Source: JAOUEA01 sp963790335 (GTDB lineage: Bacteria > Actinomycetota > UBA4738 > HRBIN12). From it: DNA of 64,000 nucleotides. The notes beneath the pieces were generated by a model that saw only the letters and a program-made list of their open reading frames with translations, did no database searches and was not told where the DNA came from. Positions 46,500 to 56,892 of the stretch are shown one piece after another. Within the stretch, counting starts at the first letter, position 1; every line of letters starts with the position of its first letter. The stretch is from NCBI GenBank assembly GCA_963790335.1, contig CAWBOB010000001.1, positions 358,753 through 422,752 of the forward strand. Direction: 5' to 3'. The translations under genes were made by a program, and so were the position numbers.

Positions 46500-47779
46500 G
46501 GCGAGTGCGCTCGCATCCGAGCGGCCTGCGCGCCACTGCATCGCTGGTCGCGGCGGCGATGCTCTCGCTCTCGGCGTGCACCGCCGCCCCGGCCGGCGAC
46601 GATCCGATCCGCGTGGGAGCGATCTATCCCCTGTCGGGTTCACAGGGTCAGGGTGGCATCGACGAGCACCGCGGGGCGCTGCTCGCGGCCGAGCTCGTGA
46701 CCGCCGACGGCGGCATCGCCGGCCGCCCGATCGAGCTCGTCTCGACCGACGTCTCGGCGGCCGAAGCGGCGCCGGCAGCGGTCGAGGGGTTCGACGCCGA
46801 CGGCATCGAGCTCGTGATCGGCAGCTACGGCAGCACGATCTCGGCGCCGGCCTCGGAGGCCGCCGCCGCCCGCGACATGCTGTTCTGGGAGACGGGCGCG
46901 GTCGGCATGCTGACCGCCCGCTCCGAACCGGGCGTGCGCACGTTCCGCATGCCGCCCACCGGCGCCGTGCTCGGACGGAACGCGATCGTGTTCACGAGCG
47001 GGCCGCTCTCCGAGGCGTTCGGGCGCGACGCGAGCGACCTGCGCTACGCGGTGTCGTTCGTCGACGACCTCTACGGGCGCTCTGTCGCGGGCGGCGCGCT
47101 CCAGGCCGCTCGCGAGCAGGGCCTCGACGTCGTCGGGCGATTCGGCTACGACCTCGCCACCGCCGACTACGACGCCCTCGCCCGGCGCATCGACCGATCG
47201 GGCGCCGACGTGCTCTTCGTCTCGGCATACCTCACCGATGCGATCGCGTTGCGAAGGGCGCTCGTGCGCAACGATGTCGACCTGCTCGCCAGCATCGGCA
47301 CCTCGTCGTCGTACTGCATGCCCGAGTTCGGTGCGGCGCTCGGCGCCGACGCGCTCGGCCTGTTCGCCTCCGACAAGCCGAGCGGCGACGCGATCGACCC
47401 GTCGACGCTTCGCCCCGACGGTGCGGCCCTGCTCGAACGGGCCCGGACCGCGTACGACGAGCGGTGGCACGAGGAGATGAGCCCGGCGGCGCTCGCCGGT
47501 TTCTCGGCGGCGTGGGCGCTGTTCGCCGAGATCATGCCGAGGGCCACCGGCACGACGCCCGACGCGATCGCCCGCGCCGCGCTCGACACCGAGCTTCCGC
47601 TCGGGAGCCTGCCCAACGGCAGCGGCCTCGACCTCGGCGATCCGGGCACGGTGACGGCCGGCGACAACACGGCGGCGGCGGCCGTGATCTGGGAATGGAT
47701 GGTGCCCGGCGAGCACATGGTCGTCTGGCCGCCCGAGCTGGCCACGCACGAGGTCCGGCCCCTGGATATCGCTCCGTGA
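46496..47779 (+). CDS. Substrate-binding lipoprotein, type 1 periplasmic fold (Leu/Ile/Val-like)
   Basis: A 427-residue lipoprotein with signal ending MLSLSAC. The mature protein starts RVGAIYPLSGSQGQGGIDEH and has GALLAAELVTADGGIAGRPI, VIGSYGSTISAPASEAAAAR, FGYDLATADYDALARRIDRS and SAYLTDAIALRRALVRNDVD, the layout of branched-chain amino acid/amide-binding proteins. No ABC permease or ATPase gene lies nearby, so it may serve as a sensor or pair with distant genes. ATG 46496 overlaps the CPBP stop and its own TGA overlaps the next GTG, which ties it firmly to the CopC/CopD operon. Confidence 0.87.
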   Translation: MRRVRSHPSGLRATASLVAAAMLSLSACTAAPAGDDPIRVGAIYPLSGSQGQGGIDEHRGALLAAELVTADGGIAGRPIELVSTDVSAAEAAPAAVEGFDADGIELVIGSYGSTISAPASEAAAARDMLFWETGAVGMLTARSEPGVRTFRMPPTGAVLGRNAIVFTSGPLSEAFGRDASDLRYAVSFVDDLYGRSVAGGALQAAREQGLDVVGRFGYDLATADYDALARRIDRSGADVLFVSAYLTDAIALRRALVRNDVDLLASIGTSSSYCMPEFGAALGADALGLFASDKPSGDAIDPSTLRPDGAALLERARTAYDERWHEEMSPAALAGFSAAWALFAEIMPRATGTTPDAIARAALDTELPLGSLPNGSGLDLGDPGTVTAGDNTAAAAVIWEWMVPGEHMVVWPPELATHEVRPLDIAP

Positions 47780-48575
47780 GGCTCGGCAACCGGAGGCCGC
47801 CCGGTGACCCCGTGAGAGCCGGCGTGCCGTCGTCGCCGGGCTCGCGATCGCGGCGGGCTACGCAGCCCTCGCCGCATGGTCGTCCTCGCTCTCACCGCTG
47901 GCGCGGGGCCCGTTGCTGGACGGGACCGCTCCTATGAACTACCGCTGGGTCTCGCCGCCGCCCGAACTCGCGTCGACGAACCAGCCGCCGAGCTCCGGGC
48001 GGTTCGAGCTTCCGCTCCGGGAAGCCGGCGTCGGCACGCAGGTGCAGTTCACCGACGACGGTCAGGTGACGGTGGTGATCGACGAGGGCGCCATCGGACC
48101 GGAGCCCGGCGAGCGGTCGGTCGAGCTCGCGGTCGAGCCGGTCGACCCGGCGCGCCTCGGCCCGCCCGGCGAGGGGCTCGCCGCGTTCGGCAACGCGTAC
48201 CGGTTCACGGCGCGCTATCGCCCGTCGGGAGATCGCGTCGGCACATTCGATCCGCCGATCCAGACGATCGTGGTCTACCCCGCCACGTCGTCGCTGCACG
48301 CGAACGCCCACGACCTGCTGTACTCGCGCGACGGAGAGACCTGGAGCCCGCTCGACACCACCGACTCCCCCGGGCAGCAGCAGGCCGCGGCCCGCATCCC
48401 CGGGCCGGGCTACCTGCTCGTGGCGGGCGTGCCGACGACGGCGTCACCCGATGTCGGCGGAACCGGGACCGGCGGCGGCTCCGCCATGCCACCCGTCGCC
48501 GTCGCCCTGCTCGTCGCGGCCGGGGTCGCGCTCGTCATCGGCCTCGGCCTGCTGATCCGCGGTCGCGCCCGGTAG
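47776..48575 (+). CDS. Exported protein with C-terminal TM helix (frameshift near 47822)
   Basis: GTG 47776 overlaps the previous stop, but the signal-like helix AVVAGLAIAAGYAALAAWSS and the rest of the protein are read in another frame, so an indel near 47822 is likely. The mature part begins GTAPMNYRWVSPPPELASTN and contains beta-strand blocks GTQVQFTDDGQVTVVIDEGA, ANAHDLLYSRDGETWSPLDT and a C-terminal TM (VAVALLVAAGVALVIGLGLL) followed by RGRAR. It looks like an extracytoplasmic domain held by one or two helices. No known family was recognised; it closes the copper-type operon. Confidence 0.7.
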
Positions 48576-48587
48576 CTTCGCCGTCGC

Positions 48588-49784
48588 TCAGCCGCACGCA
48601 TCGACGAGCAGCGGGTACGGGTTGATCGCATCGTCGATGATCGAGTAGCCGTAGTAGCTCGCCGGCCAGCCGTCGGGCATCACGTGGGGCCGGAACTCGA
48701 AGTGGTTGTGGTTCGTCTCGCCGCCGGCGAGGCCCGTGCTGCCCACGTACCCGATCACGTCGCCGGCCTGCACCGCGCCGAGCTTCGCGATCGACGTCAT
48801 GTGCGCGTTGTAGGTGGCGCCGTACTTCCCGCTCACGTACACGGCCATGCCGCCGTAGGCGTTCGTCGCATCGGTCGCGACGCCGTCGAAGGTGGCGCGG
48901 ATCGGCGTGCCCATCGGCGCCACGATGTCGACGCCCTTGTGCAGGTGGTAGCCGCCCACGTACCGCGGCGCCCCGAACCCGTCGCCGAACCCACGCGGCA
49001 TGTCGACCGGGCAGGCCTCGAACACACCCTCCCACTCCGCCGGCATCGGGATCGACGAGTGGCCGCCGTAGCTCTGCGAGGCCAGCGCGCGCTGGTACGC
49101 CTTCTCGGCGGCCCGCTCGTCGGCGGTCGCGCCGGCGAGCGCATCCTTGACGTCGGCGAACACCCCCTGCTGGGCCGCGAGGTCGGCCTGCACCTGCGCT
49201 TCCAGCTCCTGGGCCTCGGCGAAGCGCTTCCGCGCCTCGGACTGCAGCGTCTCGAGACGCTTCTCGGCGGCCATGAGCTCGTTCCGGGCGTTCAGCACCT
49301 CTTGGGCGAGGTCGGCGTCTTCCTGCTGCACGACATCGACGAACTCGATGCGGTCGGACAGATCGGAGAGCGAGGTCGCGCCGAGGAAGAACCCGACGTC
49401 GGAGGCGGGACCTTCCATGAAGACCTCGGCGGCGCGCTCGTTGAGGCGAACCTCGACGCGAGCGAGGCGGGCCTCGGTGTCGTCGCGCTCCTGCCGGGTG
49501 GCCTGCAGGTTCGCGGTGACTTCCTCGAGACGGCCGGTCGCGTCCTCGAGCTGCAGCAGGGCCTCGGCCAGCCTGGCGTCGATCGTCGAGAGCTGCTGCC
49601 TGGCGGCCGAGAGCTTCGCCTCGAGGCTCCGCCGCGCGTCGCGGGCTTCCTGCAGCTCCTGCTTGGGATCGGCCAGTCCGCTCGTCGCCGCGACCGCGAT
49701 GAACGAGCCGAGCGCGAGCGAGACCACCGCGATGCGGGCGGCCGCGCCGAACGATATGGGGAAGGGGAAGTACCTGCCGGTCAT
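48588..49784 (-). CDS. M23 peptidoglycan endopeptidase with coiled coil (EnvC/CwlO-like)
   Basis: A 398-residue exported cell-wall enzyme. A signal or anchor helix (IAVVSLALGSFIAVAATSGL) is followed by about 210 residues of coiled coil (QELQEARDARRSLEAKLSAA onward). The M23 LytM domain has YHLHKGVDIVAPMGTPI with ligands His-x3-Asp and NHNHFEFRP with HxH, so the zinc site is complete. Such proteins cut peptide cross-links and often work with FtsEX. ATG 49784 is chosen because TAGACG lies seven bases upstream; ATG 49802 is an alternative. A single-gene unit convergent with the previous operon. Confidence 0.9.
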   Translation of the reverse strand: MTGRYFPFPISFGAAARIAVVSLALGSFIAVAATSGLADPKQELQEARDARRSLEAKLSAARQQLSTIDARLAEALLQLEDATGRLEEVTANLQATRQERDDTEARLARVEVRLNERAAEVFMEGPASDVGFFLGATSLSDLSDRIEFVDVVQQEDADLAQEVLNARNELMAAEKRLETLQSEARKRFAEAQELEAQVQADLAAQQGVFADVKDALAGATADERAAEKAYQRALASQSYGGHSSIPMPAEWEGVFEACPVDMPRGFGDGFGAPRYVGGYHLHKGVDIVAPMGTPIRATFDGVATDATNAYGGMAVYVSGKYGATYNAHMTSIAKLGAVQAGDVIGYVGSTGLAGGETNHNHFEFRPHVMPDGWPASYYGYSIIDDAINPYPLLVDACG

Positions 49785-49929
49785 GTGTGAGCGTCTACCC
49801 ATATCGGACCAGGGGAGGGTTGGCAACCGGCCCGACGCCACACAGGCTCCCCCGGAGCCGGGTCAGATGCAACCATCCTCGGAGATCGCCGCTGGGCCCT
49901 TGAGCGTCGGGTCGCACGGCGCCCTACAG

Positions 49930-52900
49930 CTATCGTCGCAGGTCGGAGACCATGTCCGGTTCACGCAGCGCCTGCAGCCAGTGGTGATCCTCCAGGGTGC
50001 GGCGGGCGTCGTCGAGGGCCTGGGGACCGCCGGCGTCGTCGGGTCCGAACAGGTGCCCGGCCCACCAGACCTGCGCGGCTCGGAGGTTGGGCATGCCCTC
50101 GAGCCCGGCGTGCGCGTCGAGCGCGAGCGTCGCCTTGGCTCGGGCGGTGCCCTCGTCGCCTTCGGCGAGCGCGACCACGCTCTCGGCGGTGAGGAGCGCG
50201 GCCGAGGTCGCGGCGTCGCCGTCGGCCAGCTGCGTCGCCGGGTCCGCGAGCACCTGCCGGGCCGCCGTCGGATCACCCTGCGCGGCGACCGTGCGCGCGA
50301 GCTCCACGGCGATCGAGGTCACGAGCGCGCGCTCCCGCAGATCGCGGCAGAGCACGAAGGCCTCGCGCAGATCGGTCTCGGCTTCCTCGAGACGACCGGC
50401 GAGACGGTGGACCGCGCCGCGGTCGCCGAGCGCGCTCGCGAGCTCCCAGCGGGCGCCGAGCTCACGGAAGGTGCGGATCGCGGCATCCGCGTGCTCCAGG
50501 GCCTCGTCGAGACGCAGCATGCGCCGCAGCGACGAGGCCACCGTCTCCCGCGCCACGGCCGCGGTGAACGCCTGCCCCGCGTCATCGCCGATGTCGAGCG
50601 CCTCGAGCGCGACCCGCAGGGCTTCGGCTTCGTCGCCCACCGGGGAGATCACGTTGGCGATGCCCACGAGCGATCGGGATTCCGCCCAGGCGTCCTGAGC
50701 CTCGTCGGATCGGGCGACGTCGAGCGCCTCGCGGAACATCGCCTCGGCCCGAGGAAGATCGCTCGCCCAGTACGGCACCCACGCGGCCATGAGCAGCGTG
50801 CGCGCGAGCACGCGTGGGTCCCCCACGCGGCGCGCCGCCTCGAGCGAGCGCTCGAACAACGCCGACGCGCCCTCGGCGTCACCGCCGATCGTCAGCGTGA
50901 TGTCGGCGACGAACCGAGAGGCATGCGCACAGACACGGTCGCTGGAATCACCGCCGAGCGCGAGCGCGCGGTGCAACGCTGCGGTCGCCGCGTCGAACTC
51001 GCCGAGCCAGTACCGAGCCTCGCCGAGCACGCTCAGGATCCAGGCCTCCCGGTCGCCCCACCGATCGTCGGGACCCGCCATGACCAGCGCGCGTTCGTAG
51101 AGGTCCGTGGCCGAGTGCGACTCGAGGCGCCGTCGCGCGATGTCGCCGGCGTGCGCGAGCGCGACGACGGCGCGCTCGGCGAGCGTGCGATCGCCCGGGT
51201 TGAGATCGAGCGCCGCCTGTGCCGCCTGCTCGAGGTGGAACGCCACGGTTCGCGGATACCGGTCGGCCTGATCGCCCTCGGAGAGCTTGTTGGCCACGCG
51301 CAGGTGCAGCCGCTGCCGTTCCCGCTTGGCGAGGGAGTCGTAGGCGACGTCGCGCAGCACGTCGGAGCCGAACCGCCACACGCCCGGCCGCTCCTCGTCG
51401 CGCATCAACAGCTCGTCGTCCTCCGCCTCGTCGAGCAGCTCATGCCGTGGATCGGCCAGGAGCGCGAGCTCGTCGAGGTCGAAGCGCCCCTGCGGGAAGA
51501 TCGACGCCCGGCGCACGAGCTCGCGCGCCGCGGGCGAGAGCTGGTCGATTCGGGCCGCGATCACCGCCTGCACGGTTGCCGGGAGCAGCCGTCCGCTCGG
51601 AGCGGGCCCCCACGGCGGCAGGTCACGCTCCTCACGTCGCAGCATGCCGACGATCTCCATGATGAAGAACGGGTTGCCACCGGCATGCTGGGCCACACGC
51701 TCGGCGTCGTCGAACCGCAGGCCGCCGGCTTCCATGGCGAGCTCGGTCGCGTGTCCGACCGTGAGGGACTCGACCCACATCGTCACGTTGTCGGCGATGC
51801 CGCCCGCCCAGCTCGGCCGTTGCTCCAGGAACTCCCAGCGGGCGACGCACAGCACCATGAGCGGCACCTTGCGGGCTTCCTTGACGAGCTGCTCGATCAG
51901 GTCGAGCAGCACGGGGTCGGCTTCCTGCAGGTCCTCGAACACCAGGATGACCGGACCGCGCGACGCGATGCCGGCGAGCACGCTCAGCAAGCCCCGCCGC
52001 ACCTCGGCGGCGTGGTATCGCTGGTCCTCGGCGTCGGCGTCGATGCCGAGCGCCATGGCGAGCCGGCGTGCTGCCTCATCGGCGTCGTCTTGTCCGACCC
52101 ACTCGCCGGCGAAGGACCGGAGTCGTTCGCGAACGAGGTCGGCGGGGGCACCGCGGTCGGCGCCGATCTCCCGAAGGACCATCTGCGCGAGCGGCCAGAA
52201 CGTGACCTCCTCTTCGAACACGCTCGAACGGCCCGCGAGCACGCGCACCCCGTCCGGCAGACCGGCGAGGAACTCCTCGACGACCCGGGTCTTGCCGATG
52301 CCGGGCTCGCCGAGCAGGGTCACCAGGTGTGCCCGCTCGCGGACCCGCACCCGTTCGAACGTGTCGGTGAGCAGCGCGAGCTCACGGCGCCGGTTGACGA
52401 GCGAGATCGATCGCCGGGTCTGCGGCCCGACGACGCCGAGCGCCTGCCACGCCGGCATCGCGGCATCGAAGCCCTTGGCCTCGACCAGGCGGCGTTCGCC
52501 GAGCTCGATCGCGTCGCCCACGAGCAGGCGCGTCCGCTCGCCCATGAGCACCTCGCCGGGGCGGGCGGCCTGCTGCAGCCGGGCGCCGATGTTGACCTCG
52601 GCGCCGATCACGAGGTTGCGGTCGGTCGGCGTTCCCACGGCGACCGGACCGGTGTTGACGCCCACGCGCACACCCACCGGCACGGGCAGCTCGAGCCGGG
52701 CGCCGATGCGCCCAGCCCGCTCGACGATCGCGAGACCGGCCCGCACGCCACGCTCGGCGTCGTCGTCGTGCACGAGGGGCATGCCGAACACGCCGAGCAC
52801 CGCGTCGCCGATGAAGCCCTCGGCGCGCCCGCCCAGCGCGGTGATCTCGTCGGTCACCATGCCGTGGAAGGCGGCCAGGACGTCGCGGAACCGCTCCGGG

Positions 52901-53137
52901 TCGAGCCGCGCGGCGAGCTCGGTCGAGCCCGGCCAGGTCGGCGAAGACCACCGTGACCACGCGGCGCTCCGAGGCGGCCGGCACCGCGACCGGCGCCCCG
53001 CAGTTGGAGCAGAAGTTCTGGGTCGGCGCGACGGGATGTCCGCATCGCGCGCAGGGTTCGTCTCGCCCGGCCCCGGTTGCCGTGACCTCGGACGCCGGGT
53101 CGGGGCGCGGGCGCAGCGCCTCCGGCTCCGCGTTCAT
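49930..53137 (-). CDS. Class III cyclase-like / ATPase / TPR regulator with zinc ribbon (one inserted base near 52937)
   Basis: One extra G near 52937 breaks the frame; without it the protein has 1068 residues. A zinc ribbon (CARCGHPVAPTQNFCSNCG) is followed by the cyclase domain with metal Asp in VVTVVFADLAG and FIGDAVLGVFG. The usual adenine-binding Lys is Gly (AEGFIGDAV), while EVNIGARLQQAA keeps Asn and Arg, so activity or base choice may differ. The ATPase has Walker A LLGEPGIGKTRVV and Walker B VILVFEDLQEADPV, and TPR-like helices fill the C-terminal half (ALALGGDSSDRVCAHASRFV and others). ATG 53137 overlaps the VOC gene stop (ATGA). Confidence 0.87.
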
Positions 53138-53481
53138 GACAGGTACTCGATCAGCTGCACCGGATTGCCGTCGGGGTCGCGCACGGTCGCGAAGCGCGCG
53201 AACCCTTCGACCTCGCCCAGGTGCTCATCCACGTCCGCGCCGCGTTCACGCAGCACGAGCCTGGCGTCGTCGAGGTCGGCCACCCGGAACACCACCGTGC
53301 CGCTCCCGGGACCCGAGTCGGCGGTCCCGTGCAGGGCGAGCCGCACCGGGCCCGCCCCGAGCTCTGCCCATTCGTCACCGTCGCGGCGGAGCACCGGCAG
53401 ACCCAGCACGTCACGGTAGAACGCCAGCGCCGCGTCCATGTCCCGCACCCAGTAGTAGACGTGATCGATCTCGCCGATCAT
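53134..53481 (-). CDS. VOC-family (glyoxalase/bleomycin-resistance fold) protein
   Basis: A 115-residue single VOC domain: IDHVYYWVRDMDAALAFYRD at the start, VLGLPVLRRDGDEWAEL, GTVVFRVADLDDARLVLRER and the terminal VRDPDGNPVQLIEYLS. His7 and the late Glu are the usual metal ligands. Members are glyoxalases, dioxygenases or antibiotic-binding proteins, and the specific role is not clear. Its stop overlaps the start of the cyclase gene, so they are co-translated. Confidence 0.87.
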   Translation of the reverse strand: MIGEIDHVYYWVRDMDAALAFYRDVLGLPVLRRDGDEWAELGAGPVRLALHGTADSGPGSGTVVFRVADLDDARLVLRERGADVDEHLGEVEGFARFATVRDPDGNPVQLIEYLS

Positions 53482-53487
53482 CGCGGG

Positions 53488-54159
53488 TCATCCCCGTCCG
53501 AGGATGCGGGCCTTCTGCGCCTGGAACTCGTCCTCGGTGAGCACCCCTCGCGCCCGCAGGTCGGCCAGTCGTTCGAGCTCGGTCGTGACCGACGGCGAGA
53601 GCGGCGGCGATCCAGTCGCCGTCCTCGAGGCGTCGGGTCGAGCGGGTGGGTCGTCGGTCGATGGCGGCGGCGCGTGTGCCGACGACCTGCGCTGATTCAG
53701 CTCTCCCTGATGGAAGATCGTCCGCTGCACCTCCTCGGGCTTGCGGATGTCGTCGAAGGAGTTGGTACCTCCGGTGCTCGCCGACTGGATCAGCAGCGTG
53801 CCCGCTCCGACGATGCGGTCGAAGATGCCCTGCTCGAACCGCACGTCGTTCACCTGCTCGAGCGGGATCTCCATCGAGCGCTTCGCGATGAATCCTTCCC
53901 GGCTGATCACCCGATCGCTCGAGATGACGAAGATCGACGTCCACCAGGCGACGAGCCTCGGTGCGACGAACCCCAGGACCAACGCCACCCACGCGGCCCA
54001 CACGATCCACACGCCGAGGCCGTCGAACCGGTCGGCGACCCACACGACCATCGCGGTCGCGACGGCGAGCGCGATCGCCGGGGCGGCGAGCGCCACCGGA
54101 TGCGGCCGCAGCTCCAGCACGATCTCCTCGCCGGGGATCAACAGCTTGCGAGGGAACAT
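53488..54159 (-). CDS. Bacterial PH-domain (bPH2) membrane protein with SHOCT tail
   Basis: A 223-residue protein. Two TM helices (PVALAAPAIALAVATAMVVW and LGVWIVWAAWVALVLGFVAP) are followed by a bPH2 domain: WWTSIFVISSDRVISREGFI, SMEIPLEQVNDVRFEQGIFD and GTLLIQSASTGGTNSFDDIR. After a Pro/Ser linker the C-terminus is a SHOCT motif (ELERLADLRARGVLTEDEFQ then AQKARILG), which mediates oligomers. TAGCGT six bases before ATG 54159 suggests a leaderless transcript. Similar proteins bind membranes or partners in actinobacteria; no precise role is known. Confidence 0.87.
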   Translation of the reverse strand: MFPRKLLIPGEEIVLELRPHPVALAAPAIALAVATAMVVWVADRFDGLGVWIVWAAWVALVLGFVAPRLVAWWTSIFVISSDRVISREGFIAKRSMEIPLEQVNDVRFEQGIFDRIVGAGTLLIQSASTGGTNSFDDIRKPEEVQRTIFHQGELNQRRSSAHAPPPSTDDPPARPDASRTATGSPPLSPSVTTELERLADLRARGVLTEDEFQAQKARILGRG

Positions 54160-54239
54160 GGGCAGACGCTATCCGAGCGCCGCGTCCCCCGGCAAACACG
54201 GCCTGCTCGCCGAGCCACACGCAGCGATCGGCGGGACCG

Positions 54240-55004
54240 TCAGCGGAGGTGCTCGATGTCGTCGGACGCGACCGCGGCGGGACCATCGGCGGTCTCGACC
54301 AGCAATCGACCCGATGCATCGACGCCGATCGCCACCCCCTCACGCGCCCGGCCATCGAGGCCCGATGCGCGCACCACGCGGCCGAGCGTGGATGAGACCG
54401 CGGACCAGCGAGCGACGATCTCATCGGCGAACGCCGCCGCCGGGGCTCGATAGCCCATGCGGAATCGAGACAGGAAGCCGCCGAGCAGGGCGATCCTGTC
54501 GATCGCCGAGCCGAGGGCCACCGCTGACTCGGGCGCGCCGGGGATCCCTTCGGGCACCGCGAGGTTCAGCCCCGAACCGAGCACCACCCATGCGACGCGG
54601 TCCCCCGTCACCGAGGACTCCGCGAGCACCCCGCCGAGCTTCGCGTTCCCGATCATCAGGTCGTTGGGCCACTTGCAGCGCACGTCGAGCCCACCGACCT
54701 CGGACGCCGCCTCGGCCCAGGCGGCGCCCGCGAGCAGTGTGAGCAGACCGAGGTCGTCGGGCGCCATCGACGGGCGCAACACCAGCGACGTCATGAGCGA
54801 TCCGCCCGGACGATCGATCCAGGTCCGGTCGAGTCGGCCGCGGCCCGCCGTCTGATGGCCGGCTCCGACGAGGGTCCACTCCGGCGCACCGTCGTCGGCG
54901 AGCTCGGCCGCGAGCGCGTTCGTCGACCCGGTAACCTCGTGCCAGTGTGTCGGCGCCGCCAGACCCGCCAGGTGCAAGGCTCGCTCGAGGTCCGTCGCCG
55001 TCAT
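54240..55004 (-). CDS. birA: Biotin-[acetyl-CoA-carboxylase] ligase
   Basis: A 254-residue BirA of the short class without a DNA-binding domain. The ligand motifs are GHQTAGRGRLDRTWIDRPGG (biotinyl-AMP loop GRGR), CKWPNDLMIGNAKLGGVLAE with the conserved Lys and a C-terminal SH3-like tail (GVAIGVDASGRLLVETADGP). It attaches biotin to the carrier lysine of carboxylases. ATG 55004 is preferred because GGAAG lies eight bases upstream; ATG 55019 is also open. It is divergent from a biotin carboxylase gene 135 bases away, whose EAMKMEN lysine is its evident substrate. Confidence 0.92.
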   Translation of the reverse strand: MTATDLERALHLAGLAAPTHWHEVTGSTNALAAELADDGAPEWTLVGAGHQTAGRGRLDRTWIDRPGGSLMTSLVLRPSMAPDDLGLLTLLAGAAWAEAASEVGGLDVRCKWPNDLMIGNAKLGGVLAESSVTGDRVAWVVLGSGLNLAVPEGIPGAPESAVALGSAIDRIALLGGFLSRFRMGYRAPAAAFADEIVARWSAVSSTLGRVVRASGLDGRAREGVAIGVDASGRLLVETADGPAAVASDDIEHLR

Positions 55005-55139
55005 CGTGCCGGCTTCCATCGTGAAGGTTTGACTCCCATGAGAAGTCCGGACAATATCGCCGGGCGAGCCGGCCCGGCCGCCGCCGCTCGAGAGCGATGA
55101 GCCCACGGCCCGGCCCACGAGCGAACGGGCGGTAACGCG

Positions 55140-56870
55140 ATGGTGAAGCCGAAGGTGTTGATCGCCAACCGCGGCGAGATCGCGGTGCGCATCATGCGCA
55201 CGTGCCGCGAGCTCGGCATCCCGAGCGTCGCGGTGTACTCCGACGCCGACCGCGATGCGTTGCACGTGGAGATGGCGGATCAAGCCTTCCGCATCGGCCC
55301 GGCCTCCGCCTCGGCGTCCTACCTGTCGATCGAGAACATCCTCGATGCGGCGCGACGGTCCAAGGCGACCCTGATCCACCCGGGCTACGGGTTCCTGTCG
55401 GAACGACCGCAGTTCGCGCGGGCGGTGGCAGAGGCCGGTCATACGTTCATCGGTCCCCCGCCCGAGGCGATCGAGATCATGGGCGACAAGGCCGCGGCCC
55501 GCCGCGCGGCCGACGCGAGCGGCATGCCGGTCGTCCCAGGCACGCAGGATGCGGTCGACGTGAAGCAGGCCAGGACGCAGGCGGAGCGCATCGGCTTCCC
55601 GCTCCTGGTCAAGGCGGCGTTCGGCGGGGGCGGCAAGGGCATGCACATCGTGCGCGACGCCGGTCACCTCGAGGAAGCGTTGCGGCGCGGTGCTCGCGAG
55701 GCGCAGTCGTACTTCGGCCGGCCCGAGGTGTTCCTCGAGCGCTACGTCGACCAGGGCCGGCACGTCGAGGCGCAGATCATCGCCGATACCCACGGCACGG
55801 TGCTCTTCTGTGGAGAGCGTGATTGCACGGTGCAGCGTCGGCATCAGAAGCTGATCGAGGAGACGCCGTCGACCGCGATCGACGAGACGATGCGTGAGCG
55901 CCTCGCCGCCGCGTCGATCGGGCTCGCGCGCGCGACCGGCTACGTGAACGCGGGCACGATCGAGTGCATCGTCGACCAGGACGGGGACTTCTTCTTCCTG
56001 GAGATGAACACACGCATCCAGGTGGAGCACGCGGTGACCGAGATGGTGACCGGCCTCGACCTGGTCGCGCTGCAGATCGGCATCGCCATGGGTGAGTCGA
56101 TCGACGGACTCGAGGTGTCGCCGCGAGGGGCGGCGATCGAATGCCGCATCAACGCCGAGGATCCCGGACGCAACTTCATGCCCGGGCCCGGCCGCATCAC
56201 GCGGTACGAGGAGCCCGGCGGTCCGTTCGTTCGGGTCGACGCCGGCTTCGGGCAGGGACGCGAGATCCCCGGCGACTACGACTCGATGTTCGCCAAGCTC
56301 GTCGTCTCGGGCACCGACCGGGAGCAGGCGAGACGCCGCATGCTGCGAGCGCTCGACGAGTACACCGTGGAAGGCGTGCCCACCACGATCGAGGCGCACC
56401 GCTGGATCCTGGCCTCGAAGGAGTTCCGCACCGGCACGCACTCGACGACGTGGGCCGAGCGCGCCCTGGCCGAGGCGGGGCTTCCCGCGCACCCCGAGCT
56501 GGGACAGCAGGGCGGCCCCCATGCACGTGAGGGAAGGCCCGCCGACATCCTCGTCGAGGTCGACGGACGCCGCGTGCCCGTGCGGGTGTTCGACGAGCGC
56601 CGCGACGTCGCACCGAGGCCGCCCGAAGCGCACACCGCCGGGCATCAGGAGCACGTGCACGGCGAGGTGCGCGCGGAGATGCAGGGCACGATCGTCAAGG
56701 TGCTCGTCGAGAAGGGCCAGGACATCAGGGCGGGCGAGGTGATCTGCATCCTCGAGGCGATGAAGATGGAGAACCACATCGCCGCGACCCGTGACGGCGA
56801 GGTCACCGACCTACCGATCCGCGCCGGCCAGGTGGTGCAGACCGGGCAGACGCTCGCCGTCATCGACTGA
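55140..56870 (+). CDS. Acetyl-/propionyl-CoA carboxylase alpha subunit (biotin carboxylase + BCCP)
   Basis: A 576-residue alpha chain. The biotin carboxylase domain has KVLIANRGEIAVRIMRTCRE, HPGYGFLSERPQFARAV, FGGGGKGMHIVRDA (ATP-grasp loop), GERDCTVQRRHQKLIEETPS and FLEMNTRIQVEHAVTEMVTG. The C-terminal biotinyl domain carries EAMKMEN with the target Lys at about residue 542. It uses ATP and bicarbonate to carboxylate biotin, which then passes to acetyl-CoA or propionyl-CoA on a beta subunit not in this window. The methylmalonyl-CoA mutase at the right edge makes a propionyl-CoA role attractive. Confidence 0.93.
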   Translation: MVKPKVLIANRGEIAVRIMRTCRELGIPSVAVYSDADRDALHVEMADQAFRIGPASASASYLSIENILDAARRSKATLIHPGYGFLSERPQFARAVAEAGHTFIGPPPEAIEIMGDKAAARRAADASGMPVVPGTQDAVDVKQARTQAERIGFPLLVKAAFGGGGKGMHIVRDAGHLEEALRRGAREAQSYFGRPEVFLERYVDQGRHVEAQIIADTHGTVLFCGERDCTVQRRHQKLIEETPSTAIDETMRERLAAASIGLARATGYVNAGTIECIVDQDGDFFFLEMNTRIQVEHAVTEMVTGLDLVALQIGIAMGESIDGLEVSPRGAAIECRINAEDPGRNFMPGPGRITRYEEPGGPFVRVDAGFGQGREIPGDYDSMFAKLVVSGTDREQARRRMLRALDEYTVEGVPTTIEAHRWILASKEFRTGTHSTTWAERALAEAGLPAHPELGQQGGPHAREGRPADILVEVDGRRVPVRVFDERRDVAPRPPEAHTAGHQEHVHGEVRAEMQGTIVKVLVEKGQDIRAGEVICILEAMKMENHIAATRDGEVTDLPIRAGQVVQTGQTLAVID

Positions 56871-56892
56871 GCGCTCGCCCAAGGGTCGCCGC

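Noticed and set aside
54240..56777. An 845-residue extension of BirA
   Set aside because: The extra 590 residues are antisense to the biotin carboxylase gene; a normal short BirA starts at 55004.
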